Shown here: piece after piece, positions 4,461 to 10,917 of the stretch
Numbering within the stretch: the stretch's first letter is position 1
Layout: every line of letters starts with the position of its first letter
Notes under the pieces: generated by a model
What the model saw: the letters and a program-made list of their open reading frames with translations, nothing else
Told to the model about the DNA's origin: nothing
The model's database searches: none
Assembly: GCA_946405655.1 (NCBI GenBank)
Contig: CAMJHX010000031.1
Coordinates: 1-10,917 of the forward strand
Direction: 5' to 3'
Source of the DNA: an uncultured Clostridia bacterium
GTDB taxonomy: Bacteria > Bacillota > Clostridia > Oscillospirales > Oscillospiraceae
DNA length: 10,917 bases
Made by a program: the position numbers and the translations under genes

Positions 4461-6604
4461 GAACCATTGCCAAGATCCTGCGCACCGACCTGCGGCGCAT
4501 GACGGCGAGCGTCATCGCCATCGTGACGCTGATGGGGCTGTGCATCATCCCGTGCCTCTATGCGTGGTTCAACATTTTCTCCAACTGGTCGCCCTATGAC
4601 AGCGAGGCCACCGGCCGCATCCGCGTGGCTGTGGTGAGCAGCGATCAGGGCGCGGAGCTTCTGGGCCTGCAGATCAATGTGGGCGACAAGATCATCGAGG
4701 CGCTGCAGTCGAACGATTCCATCGGCTGGGAGTTTCCAGACTCCGCGGACGCGGCGCTCGAGGGCGTCCGTGCGAGCGATTACTACGCGGCGCTGATCGT
4801 GCCGGAGGACTTCACCGCCCACGCCCTCAGCTTTCTCAGCGGGGAGCTTCAAAACCCGCAGCTGCAGTATTATGAGAACGAAAAGAAAAACGCCATCGCT
4901 CCGAAAATCACCGGCAAGGCAAAAACCGCCGTGCAGGAGCAGGTGAACGCCGCCTTTGTCGAGACCATCGCCACCTATGTGAGCAAGGCGTCTACCGTGC
5001 TCTCCGCGAGTGGGCACGATCCCCAGACTGTGCTGCGCACGCTCTCGACGCAGACGCAGCAGCTGAGCGACCGGCTCAGCGACGCGGACAGCGTGCTCGC
5101 CGCCGCCTCCGATCTGACGGCGGCGGCAGATCAGCTCATCGGCCTGTCTCAAACGCTCGTCGGGGACGCCGCGAACGTCACGCAGGCGGGCGGCAGCGTC
5201 ATCGGCAGCGCGGGCGAGACGATCTCGGACGCGGATTCCGCCGTCGGCGAGACCGCAGCCGCCCTCCGCCGGCTCGTCGCGGAGTTTGATGCGGACCTGC
5301 AGGACCTCACCGGCGTGGTGACGTCGGCGTTTACGGACGTGGATTGCTATAACGACTTTGTATCAAACGATCTGGATTCCCGCCTGCGGCTGATCTCCGC
5401 GCGGCGAGACAGCGCCCTGACCGCCGCGGCGGATCTGAAGGCGCTCGGGCTCGATGTGCCGGCAGACGCCTTCACCCGCCTCGCGGAGCGATACGGCAAA
5501 ATTTATGACCGCCTCGCCCGGCTCGAAACCGTGACGGAGGACGGCTGGGACGGCGTGCAAACCGTGCGGCAGGCGATTCTGGACGAAATTCACGATGCGC
5601 AGCAGACGGTCACGGACATTGCACAAACCGGGACGGATGCGCTCGAGAGCAAGCTCCGGCGGGCGATCGGCGCGGCGCAGAGCGCGGTGCGCGCGGCGGA
5701 GGCCTCCCTCGCGGGCATGGGAGGCGGCTTTGAGACCCTCGTCGGCGTGCTGGGCCGATACGGCGCGGCGCTCGATGCACTGCAGGGGGGCCTCACCGAC
5801 ACGGCGCAGGCCGTCGGCGATCTGCAGGAGCGGCTCGCAACCGTGTCCGGATTGCTGGAGCGCCTGTCGGAAAGCGAGCTGCTCGAGCGGCTGACCGGCG
5901 TGCTCACGGATGACGCCGCGCTCATCGCCGATTATCTCGCGTCGCCTGTGCGGATGGATACGCAGGTGCTCTATGAGGTGCGGGAATATGGCTCCGCCAT
6001 GGCGCCGTTTTATACCGTGCTGGCGCAGTGGGTCGGCGCGCTGCTGGCTGCGGTGCTGCTGAAGGTGCGCATCAAGCATCCGGAGCAGTACCCCGGTCTG
6101 CGGCCGTGGCAGAGCTTCTTCGGGCGCTATGGCCTGTTTCTGTTCGTGGGTCTGGCGCAGGGGCTGATCGTCTCGCTGGGCGATCTCGTCTATGTCGGCG
6201 TCCAGTGCCTGCACCCGGTGCGCTTCGTGCTGGCGGCGTGTCTCAACGGCGTGTGCTTTACGATGATCAACTATGCGCTGGTGTTCGCGCTCGAGAGCAT
6301 CGGTCAGGCGCTGGGCGTGATCGTGCTCGTGGTGCAGGTGGCGGGCTCCGGCGGCACCTACCCGGTGGAGGTGCTGCCCCGCGTGTTTCAGAAGCTCTAT
6401 CCCGCCATGCCGTTTCGCTATGCCATGGACGCCATGCGCGAATGCGTCGCAGGGATGTATGGCAATACCTATGCCAAGTGCATGGGAGCGCTCGTGCTCT
6501 TTACGCTCGGCGCGATGGGGCTCGGCCTCGCGCTCTATTGGCCGGCGAAATGGCTGAACCGCCTCATCAGCGAGAGCAAGGAAAAAAGCGAGATTATGCT
6601 CTAA
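4457..6604 (+). CDS. YhgE/Pip domain membrane protein, second copy
   Basis: This 715-residue paralogue of the first copy shares the same layout. The N-terminal helix at about 18-38 contains LYAWFNI, followed by NWSPYD, closer to the family's usual WDPY than the first copy's HDPY. FYENGKKNA of the first copy appears here as YYENEKKNA. A long Ala/Asp-rich helical ectodomain follows (about 160-510). Five C-terminal helices lie at about 518-538, 555-578, 587-611, 614-636 and 675-694, with AMAPFYTVLAQWVG matching AMAPFYSVLALWVG of copy one. The strong resemblance at both ends and divergence in the middle suggest an old tandem duplication. The ATG lies in an ATGA overlap with the preceding stop, with only a weak GAGG site (4446-4449), so translation is probably coupled. 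Function is unknown, likely an envelope membrane complex, possibly a heteromer with copy one. Confidence 0.9.
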   Translation: MRTIAKILRTDLRRMTASVIAIVTLMGLCIIPCLYAWFNIFSNWSPYDSEATGRIRVAVVSSDQGAELLGLQINVGDKIIEALQSNDSIGWEFPDSADAALEGVRASDYYAALIVPEDFTAHALSFLSGELQNPQLQYYENEKKNAIAPKITGKAKTAVQEQVNAAFVETIATYVSKASTVLSASGHDPQTVLRTLSTQTQQLSDRLSDADSVLAAASDLTAAADQLIGLSQTLVGDAANVTQAGGSVIGSAGETISDADSAVGETAAALRRLVAEFDADLQDLTGVVTSAFTDVDCYNDFVSNDLDSRLRLISARRDSALTAAADLKALGLDVPADAFTRLAERYGKIYDRLARLETVTEDGWDGVQTVRQAILDEIHDAQQTVTDIAQTGTDALESKLRRAIGAAQSAVRAAEASLAGMGGGFETLVGVLGRYGAALDALQGGLTDTAQAVGDLQERLATVSGLLERLSESELLERLTGVLTDDAALIADYLASPVRMDTQVLYEVREYGSAMAPFYTVLAQWVGALLAAVLLKVRIKHPEQYPGLRPWQSFFGRYGLFLFVGLAQGLIVSLGDLVYVGVQCLHPVRFVLAACLNGVCFTMINYALVFALESIGQALGVIVLVVQVAGSGGTYPVEVLPRVFQKLYPAMPFRYAMDAMRECVAGMYGNTYAKCMGALVLFTLGAMGLGLALYWPAKWLNRLISESKEKSEIML

Positions 6605-6630
6605 ATATGTACAGAGAGAGTGGAAATGAA

Positions 6631-7302
6631 ATGCTGATTGATTTTCGTGCGCAGATTTTGCCGGGGATGGACAACCTTTGCCCGTCGCATCTGACGGCCA
6701 TCCGCCGTCTGCTGCTGGCGCAGCAGGCCGGGGTGGATGTGCTCGTGGCAGCGCCATTGCTGGATTTGGATCAGATGCCGGCGGCGCTGTTTCTGAAACG
6801 CAGAGACGCGGCGGCGGAGCACCTGGAGCTGCTGCTGCAGGAGGGGATGCCCCGCGTGGCGGTCGGCGCGGAGGTGCTGTGGCACCCGGCGCTGGAGCGG
6901 GAGGAGCTCTCCGCGCTCTGCACCGGGGATGGCTGGCTGCTGCTGCGCCTGCCGGACGGACGGCTCGCGGAGGAGGCCGCGGCGTCCCTCGAGCGGCTGC
7001 AAAAGCAGGTGCGCGGCGTCATCATCGCGGGCATGGAGCGGCTCAGCGAGGAGGATGCGCAGCGGCTCTTTGCCATCGGCTGCAGGGGAGAGCTCAGCTT
7101 CTCCGCCCTGTCGCATCACCACGACCGGGATCGCTGGCTGCCGTATTTGGAGCATGGGGAGATCGTCGCCCTCGGCAGCGAGCCCGGGGACGACCGCCAT
7201 GCCTACCGCAAGCTTTCCAAGATCTCCCGCAAGCTGGACGGCGCGCTGGAAGCGGTCATGGAGCGAGCCGCGGAGATTTTGAAAACTGCGTCGGGCGAAT
7301 GA
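6631..7302 (+). CDS. Degenerate CpsB/YwqE-like PHP-fold protein, probable pseudo-phosphatase
   Basis: This 223-residue protein follows the block order of CpsB/YwqE tyrosine phosphatases (PHP fold, usually about 250 residues), but the catalytic metal ligands are mostly changed. The family's opening D-x-H-C-H-x-L-P reads DFRAQILPGMD (4-14), so both His are lost. The TPH block reads AAPL (40-43). The GxE block keeps Glu (GAE, 79-81). AHPER reads AGMER (133-137) and SDAH reads SEPG (183-186), followed by a retained Arg (189). The frame is intact and well coded, so this looks like a maintained non-catalytic protein, not a pseudogene. ATG 6631 matches the family start and has a weak purine-rich site (GAGTGGA, 6618-6624). 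ATG 6607, 2 bases after the previous stop, would add 8 residues. It is the last gene of the YhgE operon. Metal binding or phosphatase activity appears unlikely; a sensing or scaffold role is inference. Confidence 0.7.
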   Translation: MLIDFRAQILPGMDNLCPSHLTAIRRLLLAQQAGVDVLVAAPLLDLDQMPAALFLKRRDAAAEHLELLLQEGMPRVAVGAEVLWHPALEREELSALCTGDGWLLLRLPDGRLAEEAAASLERLQKQVRGVIIAGMERLSEEDAQRLFAIGCRGELSFSALSHHHDRDRWLPYLEHGEIVALGSEPGDDRHAYRKLSKISRKLDGALEAVMERAAEILKTASGE

Positions 7303-7337
7303 AAGACCGGCACATCCATCTGGATGTGCCGGTCTTT
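7302..7337. terminator. Perfect 17-base inverted repeat, shared convergent terminator
   Basis: AAAGACCGGCACATCCA (7302-7318) is exactly complementary to 7321-7337, leaving a physical loop of about 4 bases. It starts on the last base of the plus-strand stop codon and ends 7 bases from the stop of the convergent CoA ligase gene. Both orientations end in GGTCTTT but lack a long T-run, so it is a bidirectional terminator of uncertain strength. Its arm resembles the terminator at 952-1000. Confidence 0.8.
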
Positions 7338-7344
7338 CTGTGTA

Positions 7345-8526
7345 TCAGGAATCAAGGATACAGCTGCGCTTTCCGGTGATCAACGGCCGATCCTCCTGCC
7401 GGACGGGGCGGAGTGACCATTTTGCATCGAGATTCGGGAGCGGCCCCGGCTCGCCGCAGGTGAGAACCTCGAGATGCAGCCCGTCCGCCTTTCGCACGGC
7501 GCGATAGTCCGCGACCCACGGGAGGGAGAACACGGCGTTTTCGAGATCGAGAAACGCCGCCGCGTCGAGGCGCGAGACCGTGTCGAGCCGGCGCAGTGCA
7601 CTTCCGCAGGGGCAGACGCCGGGGAGAAGCCGCGCCCGGTCGCCGGTGCGGTAGCGGATGAGCGGCATCGCCTCCATGCCGATGGTCGTGATGACGAGCT
7701 CGCCCCATTCTCCCTCCGGGAGGGGTTTTCCCGCGGGCGAGACGATCTCCGCGATCACATGGTTTTCGCGCAGATGCATCCCGGCGTGGGCGGCGCAGGT
7801 GATCGCCCCGCCGAGCGCCATCTCGCGCGAGCCGTAGTGCGGAAAGAGCTTCGAGCCGAGGCGCTCCTCGATGCCCCGCATCACCGCCTCAGGACAGGCG
7901 TCACCGCTCACGAGCGCGCGGCGGAGGCTCCCTCTGCCGCAGACGCGCAGCAGACTCAAAAGCGGCACCGGCATGCCGACGAAGGTGTCCGGCTGCTCCT
8001 TCTCTAAAATCTCAGCAAGCTCCGCGTAGCTTTTGCCGACGCCGACGCGCAGCGGCCTTGCACCGAGCCGCTCAATGGCTGCGGCAATCAGCTCGCCCAG
8101 CCCGTTCGGGCCGGAGAAGGGAAAGCAGATCATCGTGACGCTCCCGGGGAAGATGAGCTCGCCCAGTCCCGCCATAAACAGCTGCACCGTGCGCTCCAGA
8201 TCGCCCGCGGTGTAGAAAAGCCGCTTGGCGTTTCCGGTCGTGCCGCTCGTGCGCTCGGTCACGACGCGCTCCACCGCGCTCTGCGAGAGGAGCAGCAGGC
8301 CGTTTCCGTGCGCGGCGAGGTCTTCCGCCGTTGTAAACGGCAGCGCGGCAAGTTCATCCAGAGAACGCAAAGACGCCGGCAGGTCTCGGTAGAAGCCCTG
8401 CCGGTCGTGTTCTTTTTTGAGTAATGCGTTGAGCCTGCGCAGCTGCATGGCTTCGATCTCCGCGCGGGAGAGCGAGGGCAGCTTTTCCTGCGCGCAGATC
8501 AGCGCGTCAAGCCTTGTGCGCCGCAT
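7345..8526 (-). CDS. AMP-forming CoA ligase, DVU_1553/phenylacetate-CoA ligase-like
   Basis: The product has 393 residues, short of the roughly 430 of phenylacetate-CoA ligases. It would activate a carboxylic acid as an acyl-adenylate and then a CoA thioester in the cytoplasm. Visible motifs are the P-loop TSGTTGNAK (93-101), YGSREMA (231-237, the Y-G-x-x-E adenylate motif), GELVITT (275-281), RYRTGDRA (291-298) with the conserved Asp, CPCG (305-308) as in PaaK-like enzymes, and a terminal TGKR (384-387) whose Lys sits where the catalytic A10 Lys belongs. The substrate cannot be read from the sequence. The start ATG 8526 is one base from the stop of the gene before it, with GAGGG at 8537-8541; a longer frame extends upstream but overlaps the C-GCAxxG gene and is rejected. 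It is the last gene of the operon and resembles, from memory, the family named DVU_1553. Confidence 0.85.
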   Translation of the reverse strand: MRRTRLDALICAQEKLPSLSRAEIEAMQLRRLNALLKKEHDRQGFYRDLPASLRSLDELAALPFTTAEDLAAHGNGLLLLSQSAVERVVTERTSGTTGNAKRLFYTAGDLERTVQLFMAGLGELIFPGSVTMICFPFSGPNGLGELIAAAIERLGARPLRVGVGKSYAELAEILEKEQPDTFVGMPVPLLSLLRVCGRGSLRRALVSGDACPEAVMRGIEERLGSKLFPHYGSREMALGGAITCAAHAGMHLRENHVIAEIVSPAGKPLPEGEWGELVITTIGMEAMPLIRYRTGDRARLLPGVCPCGSALRRLDTVSRLDAAAFLDLENAVFSLPWVADYRAVRKADGLHLEVLTCGEPGPLPNLDAKWSLRPVRQEDRPLITGKRSCILDS

Positions 8527-8527
8527 G

Positions 8528-8953
8528 TTACAGAAACCCTCGATTCTCCAAGATCTCCATGCACTTCCGGAACGTGTCCGCAATGATCTGCGGGCAGTAC
8601 TGCACGCGCTTGGCGGGGTTGCCCTTCGTGATGTCGCGGCACTCGATGCCGCCGAAGGCGTCGAGCATTTCCTCCTCGAACCACTGGGTGAATTCCGCCA
8701 TGGCGGGCTTGTGCTGCGCATCGTAATAGCCGACGTCCTGCCCCTTGCCGGTGAAATAGGAGATCACGCAGGCGCCGCCGGTCATGCAGCCGCAGCAGCC
8801 CTGCGAAAAGCCGACGCCGCCGTTGAGCCCGCCCATCGCCTTCACGAGGCCGGGGTTCTCCTCGCCGGTCGTCTCCAGCATGAGGATCGCAAGAATTTGG
8901 GAGCAGAAATAGCCGTATTGGCTCAGCTCCATCACACGGTCAAACAGATCCAT
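8528..8953 (-). CDS. C-GCAxxG-C-C family protein, DVU_1555-like
   Basis: This 141-residue soluble protein has eight cysteines at 17, 53, 54, 56, 62, 105, 120 and 131. They follow the C-GCAxxG-C-C pattern: an early Cys (YFCSQ), a Gly-rich stretch (GGLNGGVGFSQG) leading to GCCGCMTGGAC (52-62), and separated Cys near the end (YCPQIIADTFRKC). The Ala of the motif name is Met here. Family members are thought to bind a metal or redox cofactor, but no biochemical role is known to me. The extra residues at 75-118 (YYDAQHKPAMAEF and FEEEMLDAFGG) fit the subgroup I recall as DVU_1555. The ribosome site AAGGAGGGG directly upstream of ATG 8953 is very strong, even though the start overlaps the methyltransferase end by 14 bases. 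It is part of the five-gene minus-strand operon. Confidence 0.85.
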   Translation of the reverse strand: MDLFDRVMELSQYGYFCSQILAILMLETTGEENPGLVKAMGGLNGGVGFSQGCCGCMTGGACVISYFTGKGQDVGYYDAQHKPAMAEFTQWFEEEMLDAFGGIECRDITKGNPAKRVQYCPQIIADTFRKCMEILENRGFL

Positions 8954-9455
8954 TACTACCCCTCCTTCCGATCAGCATCCAGTATTGGCTTTTTCCTTTT
9001 GGGGCTGGGCAGGTCTCTATCGTGCCCTCCCAGAGCGCGCGGAGATAATATTCCCGCCACGCGACCGTCCAGTCCTCTTTCACGAGGAGCTGAAACCCCG
9101 CCGCCTCCAAAAGCGGCTCCGGGGATTCAAAAAACACGTCCGCCAGCAGCAGCGTCCCGCCGGGCTTCAGGAGCCGCGCGCTCTCCCGGAGCGCGCCGGG
9201 CACGTCGCTCGAGACGAAGAAGGCGCACTCGCTCATCACGGCGTCGAAGCTGCCGTCCGGAAAGCCGGTGCGCAGCAGGTCTCCCGCCGCCACGTCCGGC
9301 GCGGCGTTTTGATCCACGCCGCAGGCGTCATAGCCGAGGCTGCGCAGCAGGCGCACGCCGTCGCCGTCGCCCGCGCCGAGATCGAGCACCCTCGCGCCGG
9401 GCTGCAAATCCGCCAGATCGATCAAATGTCTGGTGTCTCCCGGGTGCCGCGTCAT
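8940..9455 (-). CDS. SAM-dependent class I methyltransferase, DVU_1556-like
   Basis: This 171-residue Rossmann-fold methyltransferase is at the short end for the class. Motif I is VLDLGAGDGDG (23-33), followed by the acidic GVD (46-48) that would hold the ribose of S-adenosylmethionine. Next come GDLLRTGFPDGSFDAV (58-73), a motif II/III region SECAFF (75-80), and LLKPGGTLLLAD (95-106), as in Methyltransf_11 enzymes. The tail, from WREYYLRALWEG on, is the variable substrate region; the acceptor is unknown. ATG 9455 sits in an ATGA overlap with the stop of the redox gene and has GGAGGA 4 bases upstream (9459-9464). The open frame runs 136 codons further upstream, but that stretch is the antisense-frame shadow of neighbouring genes. 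Its place between a redox protein and a Cys-rich protein suggests it acts on a cofactor or on an acid or aldehyde substrate of the pathway; that is inference. Confidence 0.85.
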   Translation of the reverse strand: MTRHPGDTRHLIDLADLQPGARVLDLGAGDGDGVRLLRSLGYDACGVDQNAAPDVAAGDLLRTGFPDGSFDAVMSECAFFVSSDVPGALRESARLLKPGGTLLLADVFFESPEPLLEAAGFQLLVKEDWTVAWREYYLRALWEGTIETCPAPKGKSQYWMLIGRRGSNGSV

Positions 9456-9670
9456 TTGTCCTCCAGCGCCCGCTCCACGGACGCCACCTTGCCCAGCGCC
9501 AACGATTCCGGCACATAGACAAAGCCGCAGACGGGACAGACCGGCAGCTCCACGGGAAAGCCGTTGTCGAGATAGAGAAACTTCGCCTTGCCCTTCACGA
9601 GCGGCACGCCGCACTTGAGGCACTGCAGCTTGCCCTCGGGGTCTATGGTGTAATAGCTTCGCTCGTCCAT
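9452..9670 (-). CDS. Small four-cysteine redox/zinc-ribbon protein, DVU_1557-like
   Basis: This 72-residue soluble protein has two C-x2-C pairs, CLKC (17-20) and CPVC (45-48), spaced like a rubredoxin knuckle or zinc ribbon. They would hold one Fe or Zn. The ligand loops (CLKCGVPL, CPVCGFVYVPE) resemble small zinc-ribbon domains. Which metal is bound cannot be decided from the sequence. An early MDERSYYTIDPEGK segment forms the first strand. The strong AGGAGG at 9679-9684 lies 8 bases before ATG 9670, and the start overlaps the previous stop by one base (TGATG). It matches, from memory, the DVU_1557 redox protein family and may pass electrons between the Fe-S oxidoreductase and a partner; this is inference. 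Confidence 0.8.
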   Translation of the reverse strand: MDERSYYTIDPEGKLQCLKCGVPLVKGKAKFLYLDNGFPVELPVCPVCGFVYVPESLALGKVASVERALEDK

Positions 9671-10917
9671 CAGCCGTTCCTCCTCTCGACCTGCATGCGG
9701 TGGCTGTACGCCCGGTGCACCAGATAGGCGTCCGCTCCCGTCTCCGTAAAGGCGACCCAGAACGTCGTGTTGCCGAGCCGCGCGCGGGCGATGATCTGCC
9801 CGGTCTCGCCGTCCAGCACCGCCTCGCCCGTCTCGCGCATGGCACGGAGGACTCGCTCCACATCCTCGGTGAGGATCATGCGCGCGTCCATCATCTCGCG
9901 GGCGTCGGTTGTATATTCGATCTTGAACTCCGGCTCCATACCGCCGATCTCCTCATTCCAGTATTCCCGCAGCAGATCGCGCTTGAGCGCGCGGCGGTTC
10001 ATTCGTTTTTCGCTGATGTCGGGCGGGTCTCCGGCGTCGGTGCCGTAGACGAGCTCGAGCAGATGGCGCGATTGATGCCCCGCGCGGGCAAAGCGGTCGC
10101 GGCAGGCCATGCAGTAGGTGACCCACGGCCCGTCGCCCCTGCTGACGCACTGCTCCGTCAGCTCCCCGGCGACCTCGGGGTTCGCGTAGGCGGCGAGCCC
10201 GCCGTAGCCGCAGCAGGGCGCGCGGTCTGCGCTGTCCTCGATTTCCGTCAGCTCGCAGCCAAGCTGTGTCAAAAGCGTGCGGATTGCCGTTTGTGTTTCC
10301 GCGTCTCCCCTTGCGCCGCAGGCGTCGTGCACCGCGACGGGGCGGTCGAGCCCTTTTGCCCCCTCCGGCAGGCCAAGCTGCAGCAGCACATCCCAGACGC
10401 CGACGACGGTGACGCCCTCGTGCCCGCGCAGCTGTTTTGCGCAGGTGGGGCAGCCCGCGATGACGATCGGGTCGCCAAGCTTGGAGAGCTCTAAGTCCAG
10501 AAACGCCTTCGTCTGTTCATAGAGCTCTGTGCGCCCCGCCCAGTCGGCGATCGCGCCGCAGCAGCCGAGCAGGATGCCCACGCCGCCGGGAAGTCTCGCC
10601 GCGAGATCCTCCCACGCCGCGCGCACCGTCTCGGGCGCGACGGCGGCTGCCTGGCAGCCGGGGAAGAACACATACTTGCACGTCTCAAAGCCCGGCTGGG
10701 GACGCGAAAGAAACGCCTCCTCGTTGGAAAAGAGCATGTCCAGCAGCGCAAATTCGTGCGGCGCGAGGGGCATTTTGTCGGTAGACACCATGTTCTCCCG
10801 CGCCAGATGGCAGACGCGCGCCATGTCCATGTCGTTGGGGCAGACGGCGGTGCACTGGCCGCAGAGGGCGCAGGAATTCATGGGCTTGTTGAGCTGGTGG
10901 TCGCCCATGATGATCTG
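9670..10917 (-). CDS. Fe-S oxidoreductase with CCG domains, 5' end outside window
   Basis: The frame is open to the right edge, giving 416 codons; an ATG at 10908 exists but the gene probably starts further upstream. Numbering from that ATG, a 4Fe-4S motif C13-x2-C16-x2-C19-x3-C23-P is followed by two CCG (HdrB/GlcF/LutA-like) domains. The first has PGC (83-85), GCC (115-117) and CPTC (153-156). The second has HDACGARG (194-201), PCCGYGG (231-237) and CMAC (266-269). Such domains bind non-cubane or 4Fe-4S clusters and move electrons in heterodisulfide-reductase-type enzymes. Residues about 300-412 form an extra domain rich in charged residues with VHRAYSHRM near the end; I do not recognise it. 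The gene recalls DVU_1558-type proteins annotated as pyridine nucleotide-disulfide oxidoreductase/dicluster-binding, so a FAD/NAD domain and a further cluster may lie upstream. It is the first of the five genes in view. Confidence 0.8.
   Translation of the reverse strand, partial: QIIMGDHQLNKPMNSCALCGQCTAVCPNDMDMARVCHLARENMVSTDKMPLAPHEFALLDMLFSNEEAFLSRPQPGFETCKYVFFPGCQAAAVAPETVRAAWEDLAARLPGGVGILLGCCGAIADWAGRTELYEQTKAFLDLELSKLGDPIVIAGCPTCAKQLRGHEGVTVVGVWDVLLQLGLPEGAKGLDRPVAVHDACGARGDAETQTAIRTLLTQLGCELTEIEDSADRAPCCGYGGLAAYANPEVAGELTEQCVSRGDGPWVTYCMACRDRFARAGHQSRHLLELVYGTDAGDPPDISEKRMNRRALKRDLLREYWNEEIGGMEPEFKIEYTTDAREMMDARMILTEDVERVLRAMRETGEAVLDGETGQIIARARLGNTTFWVAFTETGADAYLVHRAYSHRMQVERRNG

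Noticed and set aside
1934..6604. Treating the YhgE/Pip pair as a type VII secretion locus
   Set aside because: Only the EsaA/YueB-like architecture fits. No WXG100 substrate, EccC/EssC ATPase or EsaB/EssB-like gene is visible in the window.
5363..6757. A 464-codon minus-strand frame opposite the second YhgE/Pip gene
   Set aside because: It has the same Arg/His-rich shadow composition and crosses two well-supported plus-strand genes.
8417..9727. A 436-codon plus-strand frame across the minus-strand operon
   Set aside because: It is low in complexity and rich in Arg, Pro and Ala. It covers four tightly packed genes with clear family motifs on the other strand.
9456..9863. An N-terminal extension of 136 codons on the methyltransferase frame
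   Set aside because: It overlaps the redox and Fe-S genes in another frame and has Arg-rich shadow composition. ATG 9455 has a good ribosome site and starts right before the fold.

Overview
The window looks like a chromosomal segment of a GC-rich anaerobic Firmicute, most likely a gut clostridial/Oscillospiraceae-type bacterium. This is an inference. It rests on strong GGAGGTGA-type ribosome binding sites, on families common in Firmicutes (hemolysin III, YhgE/Pip proteins, a CpsB/YwqE-like PHP protein) and on anaerobe-type Fe-S proteins of a set first named in Desulfovibrio. No rRNA, tRNA, CRISPR array, insertion sequence or phage gene was seen.

Left part, plus strand (1-1770): the last 40 codons of a hemolysin III family membrane protein, a TetR-family regulator (236-787), a 325-base intergenic stretch with two large hairpins and a small palindrome, and an unrecognised two-helix membrane protein (1113-1703). 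A 12-base palindrome, TTTTGCGCAAAA, lies on both sides of the regulator gene. A near copy lies upstream of the next operon, so it may be a shared operator.

Middle, plus strand (1771-7337): a compact four-gene operon. Two large YhgE/Pip-type membrane proteins (706 and 715 residues) flank a 134-residue membrane protein, with 1-base spacing at the first junction and a 4-base ATGA overlap at the second. They are followed by a 223-residue protein that aligns from memory with CpsB/YwqE PHP-fold tyrosine phosphatases but has lost nearly every metal-binding residue. The operon ends in a perfect 17-base inverted repeat that can also serve the convergent operon.

Right part, minus strand (10917 down to 7345): five tightly packed genes transcribed right to left and entering from beyond the window edge. 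In order they are a Fe-S/CCG-domain oxidoreductase (5' end missing), a 72-residue four-cysteine redox or zinc-ribbon protein, a SAM-dependent methyltransferase, a C-GCAxxG-C-C protein and an AMP-forming CoA ligase resembling phenylacetate-CoA ligase. Every junction overlaps or is one base apart. The families and their order recall the Desulfovibrio vulgaris DVU_1558 to DVU_1553 set, which I remember as sitting beside a molybdenum aldehyde oxidoreductase. If so, the oxidoreductase may lie just beyond the right edge. The biochemical role of the set is not established to my knowledge.
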